Source: Thermoleophilia bacterium SCSIO 60948 (GTDB lineage: Bacteria > Actinomycetota > Thermoleophilia > Solirubrobacterales > 70-9). Taken from it: a stretch of 64,000 nucleotides of DNA. The stretch lies in assembly GCA_021496505.1 (NCBI GenBank), contig CP053031.1, positions 1,542,001-1,606,000 of the forward strand, given 5' to 3'. The notes under the pieces were generated by a model. It was not told where the DNA came from. It saw only the letters and a program-made list of their open reading frames with translations, and searched no databases. The translations under genes and the position numbers were made by a program. Of the stretch, positions 58,078 to 64,000 are shown in pieces. How positions within the stretch are numbered: position 1 is the stretch's first letter; each line of letters opens with the position of its first letter.

Positions 58078-58548
58078 TCAGCGCTCGAGGTAGCTCAGCT
58101 TGTATTTGCCGACCTGGATCTCGTCGCCGTCGGAGAGCAGGTGCGACTCGATCCGGCGCCGGTTGACGTAGGTCCCGTTGAGCGATCCGAGGTCGTCGAC
58201 GTAGTAGCCGTCCTGGCGCTGGACGATCAACGCGTGGTTTCGCGACACCGTCACGTCGTCGAGGAAGACGGCGGCCTCCGGCGCGCGCCCGATCGCCATC
58301 CGCTCGGCCTTGACCGGAAAGCTCTCCCCCGCGCGGCCACCGCCAGAGCGGATCACGAGCGCGGCGCCCGCGTCCTCGACTTCCTCCTCGATGTCGACCG
58401 GCTTGAACTCGCCGGTCTCGTCGATCCGGTAGGTCATCGTGGTCGGATCCTCGGTGCCCTCCGGGCGGCCGAGGAAGGCGCCGCATTTCTGGCAGTAGTT
58501 GGCGCCCTCGGGGTTGACGAAGCCGCACTCGGGACAGTGCAGTGCCAT
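58078..58548 (-). CDS. GarA-like FHA protein with N-terminal zinc ribbon
   Basis: 156 residues. Cys5, Cys8, Cys19 and Cys22 (HCPECGFVNPEGANYCQKCG) form a zinc ribbon absent from GarA. The segment EDPTTMTYRIDETGEF holds a Thr-Thr pair (36, 37) like the phosphorylation switch of GarA/OdhI. The FHA domain (about 75-150) shows AIGRAPEAAVFLDDVTVSRN, HALIVQRQDGYYVDDLGSLN and GTYVNRRRIESHLLSDGDEI. GarA restrains 2-oxoglutarate metabolism when unphosphorylated. It overlaps the RsiG-like gene by one base. Confidence 0.9.
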   Translation of the reverse strand: MALHCPECGFVNPEGANYCQKCGAFLGRPEGTEDPTTMTYRIDETGEFKPVDIEEEVEDAGAALVIRSGGGRAGESFPVKAERMAIGRAPEAAVFLDDVTVSRNHALIVQRQDGYYVDDLGSLNGTYVNRRRIESHLLSDGDEIQVGKYKLSYLER

Positions 58549-58826
58549 CAGCGGCCGGGATCCTCCGGCACCGGCGGGACCTTGCCGAGCAGGATCTCCG
58601 TGAGCTGATCGACGTCCGCCCCGGTGAGCGCCGACTGACCCTCCTCGCGACGCGTACGCAGGCGGTTGACGAGCTCGGCCCGGAGGATGTCGATCTTGCC
58701 GTGAAGCGTGCGGCGCCGGTAGGAGGTCTCGCGCTCCTCCTCGGTCAACTCCTCGATCAAGGCCTTGAGCTCGGCGTCCGACATCGAGCCGAGGTCGGGA
58801 ACGCTCTCGTCGTAGGCCATGCTCAT
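58548..58826 (-). CDS. RsiG-like c-di-GMP-responsive anti-sigma factor candidate
   Basis: 92 residues, ATG 58826. A long helix (about 16-62) carries E31-x3-S35-x2-R38-x3-H42-x3-D46, which matches the c-di-GMP motif E(x3)S(x2)R(x3)Q(x3)D of RsiG except for His in place of Gln. There is a single motif copy, as in the homodimeric Rubrobacter RsiG. Coiled-coil character and size fit. RsiG holds a WhiG-type sigma when c-di-GMP is bound; no WhiG is in the window, though a SigB/F-type sigma lies at 41432. Confidence 0.72.
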   Translation of the reverse strand: MSMAYDESVPDLGSMSDAELKALIEELTEEERETSYRRRTLHGKIDILRAELVNRLRTRREEGQSALTGADVDQLTEILLGKVPPVPEDPGR

Positions 58827-58888
58827 ATCCGATGTTCTCCCCTGGTCAAGCCGATTGACGCCTCCGGATGCGTAGGCGCCTGACGGCG

Positions 58889-58918
58889 ATTATACGCGGA
58901 CCTCAACCTCAACTTGAA
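58889..58918 (-). promoter_or_regulatory. Promoter with TTGAGG repeats for RsiG-FHA-MerR operon
   Basis: On the minus strand three consecutive hexamers TTCAAG, TTGAGG, TTGAGG are followed by TCCGCG and a perfect TATAAT (58894-58889). TTCAAG to TATAAT spacing is 18. The repeats between -35 and -10 are where a MerR protein would bind, which suggests autoregulation by the third gene. It overlaps the pgsA stop codon. Confidence 0.6.
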
Positions 58919-59590
58919 CTAGCCCGTCGGGCTGCAACCGGCCTCTCGCGCCCGTGCCCGCGCGCGTCCGTCGCGTGTGTAGACCACCGTCGCGGCGATC
59001 CCCACCAGGACCCCGATGACGAAGCCGATCTGGAGGATCACCCAATCGAAGACGAGGCTCCAGAAGATGCCGCCGAAGACGAGGAAGGTCGCGATCCTCC
59101 CGAGCCAGTTGACCTCGATCTCGACACCGGCACGCAGCGCGTAGCGCGACAGCACCAGCGTCGCGAACTCGCGCGCGACCAGGAGGGCCAGCGCCCAGCG
59201 GGGCAGGATCTCGAAGTTCCAGCAGACGATCACGCCCGCGAGGACGGTCAGGCGGTCGACGATCGGATCGAGCAGCACGCCCATCCGCGAGTACTGACCC
59301 GTCGCGCGCGCGAGAAAGCCATCGAGGTAGTCACCGAGAGTGATCGCGAGAAAGATCAGCGTCGATGCGGTCGCCCGGCCGTCGCTCGAGTCGAGCGCGA
59401 TGACGAGGAATACCGGGATCGCAGCGAGTCGCAGGTATCCGACGAGGTTCGGCAGCGTGAACGGCCGCAGCGGCTGGCCGCTGAGCGTCTGCTCGGGCGG
59501 AGGGCCCGAGCGGTCGAGGCCGACGAGACGGCGAAACCCGCGCTTCGCGCGCTCCTGCGGCGTCGGGACCTTCGCCGGGGCCTCGGTCAT
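58919..59590 (-). CDS. pgsA: CDP-alcohol phosphatidyltransferase (PgsA-like)
   Basis: 223 residues from ATG 59590, overlapping the proS stop (ATGA). The family motif DGxxARx8Gx3Dx3D is present as DYLDGFLARATGQYSRMGVL then LDPIVDR. Membrane spans include TLPNLVGYLRLAAIPVFLVI, ALALLVAREFATLVLSRYAL and VILQIGFVIGVLVGIAATVV. The N-terminal about 40 residues are soluble. It probably makes phosphatidylglycerophosphate or phosphatidylinositol phosphate. Confidence 0.92.
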   Translation of the reverse strand: MTEAPAKVPTPQERAKRGFRRLVGLDRSGPPPEQTLSGQPLRPFTLPNLVGYLRLAAIPVFLVIALDSSDGRATASTLIFLAITLGDYLDGFLARATGQYSRMGVLLDPIVDRLTVLAGVIVCWNFEILPRWALALLVAREFATLVLSRYALRAGVEIEVNWLGRIATFLVFGGIFWSLVFDWVILQIGFVIGVLVGIAATVVYTRDGRARARAREAGCSPTG

Positions 59591-61293
59591 CCCCCGTCGA
59601 TCAGCTCGCGGATCGCGGCCGCGGCGCCCTCGAGCGCGAGCGACCCGTCCTCGCCGGTGCTTCGGACCTGGGTCTCGAGCCGGCCTTCCGCCAGGCCGCG
59701 GCGGCCAAAGACGACCCGCAGCGGCACCCCGATCAGTTCGGCATCCGTCAGCTTCTCCCCCGCTCCGGCGGCCCGGTCGTCGAGCAGGACCTCGATTCCG
59801 TCGGCGCGCAGCTCCTCGTAGAGCCCCTCCGCCGCGGTGGTGACCTCGTCGCCGGGCTTGCCGAGCGATACGAGCTCGACCCGCCATGGCGCGAGCGCAG
59901 CGGGCCAGGCGATCCCGCGCTCGTCGGCGCGCTGCTCGATCGACGCCGCGACGATCCGCGCCGGGCCGATTCCGTAGGAGCCCATGACGATCGGCCGCGC
60001 GTTCCCGTCGGGGTCGAGATAGGTCGCGCCCATCGGCTCCGAGTAGCGGGTGCCGAGCTTGAAGATGTTCCCGACCTCGATCGCGGGCACGACCTCGATC
60101 GGATCGCCGTTCGGGGACAGGTCCCCGGGCTCGACGCGGCGCACGTCAGCCGTCTCGTAGCCGAAGTCACGGCCCGGCTCGACCCCCCTCAGGTGCTCGT
60201 CGGGGCTGTTCGCGCCGCAGACCCAGCCGCCGCCGCCGGCGGCGGCGATCGCCTCGTCGCAGACGATCCGGACCCCGCGCCGGTCGAGGCCGACGGGTCC
60301 GATGAAGCCCGCCGGTCCGATCTGCGCGGCGATCTCGTCCTCGGTCGCCGGCCGCGAGCTCTGACCGAGGGCGTTTCGGAGCTTGATCTCGTTCAGCTGG
60401 TGGTCGCCGCGGACGAGCACGCAGACCAGCTCACCGCCGTCGAGTACGACGGGCAGCGCCTTGAGCAGCGCGCCAGGGTCTACCTCCAGCGCTCGCGAGA
60501 CCTGCTCGACGGTCTTCGCCCCTGGCGTCGACACGGCCTCGAGGGCGTCGAGTGGTCGCGGCCGTTCGACCGCCTGTGGCTCGGCGCTCGCGATCTCCAT
60601 GTTGGCCGCGTAGCCGGGGGCGAGACAGACCTCGTCCTCGCCGGCCGCGCACGGGGCCATGTACTCGTGAGCGGCGCTGCCGCCCATCATCCCGACGTCG
60701 GATGCGACCCTGTGCCAGTCGAGTCCGGCGCGGTCGCAGATCCGGTCGTAGGCGCCGATGAACCGCTCGTAGGAGGCGTCGAGCCCTTCGGCGTCACGGT
60801 CGAACGAGTAGGCGTCCTTCATCACGAACTCACGCGTTCGCAGCACGCCGGCGCGCGGGCGCGGCTCGTCTCGCTCCTTCGTCTGGATGTGGTAGAGCAG
60901 CTTCGGCAGCTCGCGGTAGGAGCGCAGCTCGCGAGCGACGTGGAAGGTGATGTTCTCCTCGTGGGTCATCGCGAGGACCATCGGCGCGTCGCGGCGGTCG
61001 GAGAGCCGGAAGAGCTCGGGGCCGATCGCCTCGTAGCGGCCCGAGGACTGCCAGAGCTCGGCCGGGTTGAGGACCGGCATCAGCATCTCCTGGGCGCCGA
61101 TCGCGTCCATCTCCTCGCGGACGATCGTCTCCGCCTTCCGCACCGACCGAAGGCCGGCGGGGAGCCACGTGTAGAGACCGGCGCCGACCTGGCGGATCAG
61201 GCCCGCCCTGACCATCAGTTTGTGCGACAGGGCCTCGGCGCCGGCGGGATCGTCGCGGAGCGTTGGCAGAAAGGCTTCGGACAACCGGGTCAT
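59587..61293 (-). CDS. proS: Prolyl-tRNA synthetase
   Basis: 568 residues. Class II synthetase of bacterial type: motif 1 region RKAETIVREEMDAIGAQEML, motif 2 LLYHIQTKERDEPRPRAGVL, REFVMKDAYSFDRDAEGLD, motif 3 GSYGIGPARIVAASIEQRAD. The YbaK-like editing insertion lies between about 225 and 385, containing VEQVSRALEVDPGALLKALP. A C-terminal anticodon domain follows. TAGGCT lies 9 bases before the ATG. Confidence 0.97.
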   Translation of the reverse strand: MTRLSEAFLPTLRDDPAGAEALSHKLMVRAGLIRQVGAGLYTWLPAGLRSVRKAETIVREEMDAIGAQEMLMPVLNPAELWQSSGRYEAIGPELFRLSDRRDAPMVLAMTHEENITFHVARELRSYRELPKLLYHIQTKERDEPRPRAGVLRTREFVMKDAYSFDRDAEGLDASYERFIGAYDRICDRAGLDWHRVASDVGMMGGSAAHEYMAPCAAGEDEVCLAPGYAANMEIASAEPQAVERPRPLDALEAVSTPGAKTVEQVSRALEVDPGALLKALPVVLDGGELVCVLVRGDHQLNEIKLRNALGQSSRPATEDEIAAQIGPAGFIGPVGLDRRGVRIVCDEAIAAAGGGGWVCGANSPDEHLRGVEPGRDFGYETADVRRVEPGDLSPNGDPIEVVPAIEVGNIFKLGTRYSEPMGATYLDPDGNARPIVMGSYGIGPARIVAASIEQRADERGIAWPAALAPWRVELVSLGKPGDEVTTAAEGLYEELRADGIEVLLDDRAAGAGEKLTDAELIGVPLRVVFGRRGLAEGRLETQVRSTGEDGSLALEGAAAAIRELIDGG

Positions 61294-61302
61294 CGCCGGG
61301 CG

Positions 61303-61308
61303 AGCCTA
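61303..61308 (-). promoter_or_regulatory. -10 hexamer of proS
   Basis: Minus-strand TAGGCT, 9 bases before ATG 61293; no Shine-Dalgarno sequence. Confidence 0.4.
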
Positions 61309-61372
61309 TCCGGCGGCCGGAGAAGGGTCTATCGTGCGGGGTCTAGGCGGTAGAGCGTGATCCGGGGGATCC

Positions 61373-61828
61373 ATGGGAGCAAGCGCACGGGCGCGACGCG
61401 CGGTCGCGCGCGCCGTAGCCACGATCGGTCTCGGCACGGCATGCCTGGCCTTCACCGGCATCCCGGCCGACGGCGCCACGCGGACCTACCTCGGTGAATC
61501 GAGTGGCTCGGGAATCGAGCTCAAGGTCAGGGAGAAGCGTTCCCGGCTGACCGTCACCTCGGTCGCCGTGGCGGCTCAGGTCCGCTGTGCCAGCGGCCTC
61601 ACGGGCACGACCGCGCAGCGACACCGGATCGGCGAGCGCGTCGGCAGGCGGGGTCGTTTCGAGGCGACCTCGTATCGGCCGCTGGGCGGATCCCGCTCGG
61701 TCTTGAACGTCAAGGGGGATCTCGAGGGCAGGCGGATCACGGGCGTGTTCAGCTTCACCTTCGACTCCCAGAACGATGGCTCGTGCTCGTCGGCGATCAC
61801 AGACTTCGACGCCAGGCGTCAGGACTGA
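61373..61828 (+). CDS. Small secreted protein, tandem family member 1
   Basis: 151 residues, ATG start. A Sec-type signal (ARAVATIGLGTACLAFTGIP, cleavage near ADGA) precedes a beta-rich domain of about 115 residues. Key landmarks are GIELKVREK, VRCASG (Cys A), GRRGRFEA, LNVKGDLEGRRITGVFSF and GSCSSAITDFDA (Cys B). The two Cys probably pair. The next two genes encode proteins with the same landmarks in the same order. No known family was recognised. Confidence 0.7.
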   Translation: MGASARARRAVARAVATIGLGTACLAFTGIPADGATRTYLGESSGSGIELKVREKRSRLTVTSVAVAAQVRCASGLTGTTAQRHRIGERVGRRGRFEATSYRPLGGSRSVLNVKGDLEGRRITGVFSFTFDSQNDGSCSSAITDFDARRQD

Positions 61829-61833
61829 CGGAC

Positions 61834-62352
61834 ATGCGGATTCGAACCAGGAGCTCGGAACGACGGATGAGGATCAAGCTGGAGGCGGGCGCCGCGGTCG
61901 CGTGCCTGATCGCCTGTCTCGGGTTGCTCGGAGCCGTGACGCCGGCCTCGGCGGGGACGTTGAGGACGGGCGAGTATCGGGGCGTGCCCGCGGGCCCGGC
62001 GAGCTCGATCGAGCTGCGGGTGAACAGCATTCGAAAGCGTGGGAAGGTGATCCGTACGGTGACCAGGGTCAGCCTGGGCGCTATGCCCGCCTACTGCGCC
62101 GACGGGAGCTCGTTCGACTCCCTGAACGCCGGCGCCCGCATGAACGCCAGGGTGAACCGGCGTGGCGGGTTCCAGGCCAGCGTCCACGCGGTCGACGACA
62201 ACGGCTTCCGCCGGATCTTCGACGTCAAGGGGGATCTCCAGGGCCGCGAGATCGATGGAGTCGTGAGCTTCGTCGGACAGAACCCGTTGTTCGAGTCGTG
62301 CGCGACGGGCGTCGTCGACTTCACGGCATTCAAGAACGGGCCGAACCGCTAG
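61834..62352 (+). CDS. Small secreted protein, tandem family member 2
   Basis: 172 residues from ATG 61834; ATG 61867 (MRIKLEAGAAVACLIACLGL) gives a tighter signal peptide and may be the true start. Landmarks: SIELRVNSI, AYCADGSSF (Cys A), VNRRGGFQA, FDVKGDLQGREIDGVVSF and ESCATGVVDFTAF (Cys B). It starts 5 bases after the first member's stop, implying one transcript. Confidence 0.7.
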   Translation: MRIRTRSSERRMRIKLEAGAAVACLIACLGLLGAVTPASAGTLRTGEYRGVPAGPASSIELRVNSIRKRGKVIRTVTRVSLGAMPAYCADGSSFDSLNAGARMNARVNRRGGFQASVHAVDDNGFRRIFDVKGDLQGREIDGVVSFVGQNPLFESCATGVVDFTAFKNGPNR

Positions 62353-62359
62353 GGCTGCC

Positions 62360-62815
62360 GTGGAATCGATGAGACGCCTGACGACGATCTTCGCCCTCGC
62401 CGCTTCGATGGTGCTCCTCGCAGGCGTGCCGGCAAACGCGGCGACGACGCGCTTCGAGGGTGAGGTGACGACCTCACCGGGCACGGAGATCAGCTTCAGC
62501 GTCGTTGAGAAGCGGGGGAAGCGGCCGGAGATCCGCCGCATGCGGGTTTCGACCCTGACCGCCTTCTGCGACGACGGCGAGCAGACCGTCCCCGTGATCA
62601 TCGGCGGGGACGGCGAGCGGTTCGCGAGGCTCAACCGTCGCGGAAGGTTCTCCAAGACACAGTCCAGCGACCGCTTCGACCTCCAAGTGGTGTCCGTGGT
62701 CAATGGCCGAGTCGAGCGCCGCAAGGGTCGCGGGCTGATGTCGGTCTCGCTGCGCACCGAGGGGCTCGACTGCTCGACCGGGGTCGATCGCTGGGAGGTC
62801 GACCGGGTGGGCTGA
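62360..62815 (+). CDS. Small secreted protein, tandem family member 3
   Basis: 151 residues from GTG 62360; ATG 62369 (MRRLTTIFALAASMVLLAGV) is the likely alternative. After the signal peptide (cleavage near ANAA) come EISFSVVEKRGK, AFCDDGEQT (Cys A), LNRRGRFSK, VVNGRVERRKGRGLMSVSL and LDCSTGVDRWEV (Cys B). It is the most divergent of the three; the central VKGD motif is reduced to VNGR. Eight bases follow the previous stop. Confidence 0.7.
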   Translation: MESMRRLTTIFALAASMVLLAGVPANAATTRFEGEVTTSPGTEISFSVVEKRGKRPEIRRMRVSTLTAFCDDGEQTVPVIIGGDGERFARLNRRGRFSKTQSSDRFDLQVVSVVNGRVERRKGRGLMSVSLRTEGLDCSTGVDRWEVDRVG

Positions 62816-62852
62816 GGCTCGCTCGGTCCGTCTGCGCCGAGCGAGCCGGGCG

Positions 62853-64000
62853 CTACGCGCGGGTGAAGCGCCGGCCCGCGGTCGGTGAGGCCTCTTCGTC
62901 GAGCCGCTTGGGCTCGCGCTTGACCGGCTTGAGGTAGGGCTCCCCCTCCCCCGGTCCGGTCGGATCCTCGGTCGCCTCCGCGGCGGCGGCCTCCATCGCG
63001 GCGATCCGCTCGGGCGTCAGCTCGCCGGCGTTCTCCTCTTCGATCTTCGCGAGCCAGGTGGCGCCCTCCGCGGCCTCGGAGGCGTCGACGTCGACCTTGC
63101 CGCCCTTGGCTACCGACTTGTCGATCTCCTCGAACAGCGCGTCCACGAGGCTGCCCTGCGTGATCTTCCGGATCGGCTTGCCGTGGGCGAAGATCAGGCC
63201 CTCGTTCTTGGCGCCGGTGATCCCGAAGTCGGCGTGCGAGGCCTCGCCGATCCCGTTGACCGCGCAGCCGAGGACGGCGACCTCGATCGGGTCCTCATAG
63301 GCCTCGAGGCGCTGCTCGATCTCGGCGACGACCGTGTCCATGTCGAACTGGAGCCGGCCGCAGGTCGGGCAGGCGATCAGGACGGGCCCGCGCTCGCGGA
63401 GCTTGAGGGCCTTGAGGATCTCCCAGGCGACCTTGACCTCCTCCTCGGCGTGGAAGGTCGACAGCGAGATCCGGATCGTGTCGCCGATCCCGTCGGCGAG
63501 CAGGGTGCCGAGGCCGACCGCCGACTTCAGCGACCCGGACCACTTCGTGCCCGCCTCGGTGATCCCCAGGTGGAGCGGATACGGGATCCGCTCGGCGAGC
63601 AGCCGGTTCGCGGCGATCGTGTTCGGGACGTTCGTCGACTTGATCGAGACCTTGAAGTTCTCGAAGTCGAGCGACTCCATCAGCTCGACGAATTCGACCG
63701 CCGCCGATACGAGGGCCTCGACCGGGTTCTCGCGCTCGAGCTCGTGCAGGTGCTTGGGCAGCGAGCCGGAGTTCACGCCGATTCGCATCGGCGTCATGTT
63801 CCTGTTGGCCAGCTCCGCGACCTCGGCCACCTTCTCGCGGCCGCCGATGTTGCCCGGGTTGAGGCGGATGCAGTCGGCGCCGGCCTCGATCGCCTTGAGC
63901 GCCAGCGTGTGGTTGAAGTGGATGTCGGCGATCACCGGGATCGGCGATTCCTTGACGATCGTCTTGAGGGCCTCGACGTCCTTGTCGCGTGGAACGGCGC
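62853..64000 (-). CDS. ispG: 4-hydroxy-3-methylbut-2-enyl diphosphate synthase, 5'-truncated at window edge
   Basis: At least 381 residues; the frame continues past the right edge (AVPRDKDVEALKTIVKESPI), so the start is outside. MEP-pathway Fe-S enzyme. Visible are VIADIHFNHTLALKAIEAGA, CIRLNPGNIGG, HLGITEAGTKWSG, ACPTCGRLQFDMDTVVAEIE (two cluster Cys) and VLGCAVNGIGEASHADFGIT (third Cys). A C-terminal extension of about 80 residues after GSLVDALFEEID is charged and disordered, unlike short actinobacterial IspG. Confidence 0.95.
   Translation of the reverse strand, partial: AVPRDKDVEALKTIVKESPIPVIADIHFNHTLALKAIEAGADCIRLNPGNIGGREKVAEVAELANRNMTPMRIGVNSGSLPKHLHELERENPVEALVSAAVEFVELMESLDFENFKVSIKSTNVPNTIAANRLLAERIPYPLHLGITEAGTKWSGSLKSAVGLGTLLADGIGDTIRISLSTFHAEEEVKVAWEILKALKLRERGPVLIACPTCGRLQFDMDTVVAEIEQRLEAYEDPIEVAVLGCAVNGIGEASHADFGITGAKNEGLIFAHGKPIRKITQGSLVDALFEEIDKSVAKGGKVDVDASEAAEGATWLAKIEEENAGELTPERIAAMEAAAAEATEDPTGPGEGEPYLKPVKREPKRLDEEASPTAGRRFTRA

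Overview
The window is chromosomal DNA from a very GC-rich bacterium, and everything in it points to an actinobacterium. The gene order pnp, M16 peptidase, dapB, dapA, rnj, ftsK, rodZ-like, cinA, recA, recX, miaB, miaA, dapF, hflX is the conserved Streptomyces/Mycobacterium order. Other actinobacterial marks are MurT/GatD, a GarA-like FHA protein beside an Rv1828/FtsR-like MerR regulator, a short RsiG-like protein, an ECF42 sigma factor with a DGPF protein, WS/DGAT and DrrAB-type exporters. RNase Y between recX and miaB, a one-motif RsiG and the secreted-protein families suggest a deep lineage such as Thermoleophilia (Solirubrobacterales). That placement is inference. No tRNA, rRNA, CRISPR array, insertion sequence or prophage was seen; this is core and near-core chromosome.

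Layout. 1-832: start of a methyltransferase and a DsbA-like protein. 895-9237: pnp, processing peptidase, lysine/DAP genes dapB and dapA, RNase J and a secreted metalloprotease. 9183-11406: a two-component system on the minus strand. 11534-18481: FtsK, RodZ-like, CinA, ThpR, RecA, RecX, with a probable LexA box inside thpR. 18500-24376: RNase Y, a c-type cytochrome, MiaB, MiaA and a DapF whose two catalytic cysteines are both serine. 24421-32091: a DapL-like aminotransferase, a cyclase fused to a degenerate hydrolase, the DGPF/ECF42 pair, glutamate decarboxylase, HflX and dUTPase. 32126-38219 (minus): SDR and BVMO behind a palindromic operator, then murT-methyltransferase-gatD and another methyltransferase. 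38248-42229: cyclophilin, hydrolase, PRC-like protein, and a STAS / RsbW-like / SigB-F-type sigma partner-switching set. 42327-48757: membrane protein, GH3 enzyme, DrrAB exporter with divergent TetR and two operators, AlgH, thioredoxin-TPR and CcdA. 48761-55657: cupredoxin plus multicopper oxidase, WS/DGAT, Ppx/GppA, potassium channel, thioesterase. 55748-61293: a membrane-anchored sigma-region-4-like HTH protein, then (minus) SRPBCC, MerR, FHA, RsiG-like, PgsA and ProS. 61373-64000: three tandem related secreted proteins and the 3' part of ispG.

Control logic. Many genes lack a Shine-Dalgarno sequence and instead carry a TAGNNT-like -10 hexamer 7-11 bases before the start codon, so leaderless or very short-leader mRNAs seem common. 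Specific operators sit in AT-rich islands: the TetR pair at 45902-45938, the BVMO palindrome at 34432-34459, the ECF42-type promoter at 27015-27041, and the only perfect TATAAT noticed, upstream of the RsiG-FHA-MerR operon. The most unusual items are the Ser/Ser DapF, the RsiG/GarA/MerR operon, the transmembrane HTH protein, the methyltransferase inside murT-gatD, the 25-codon ORF coupled to murT, and the tandem secreted trio.
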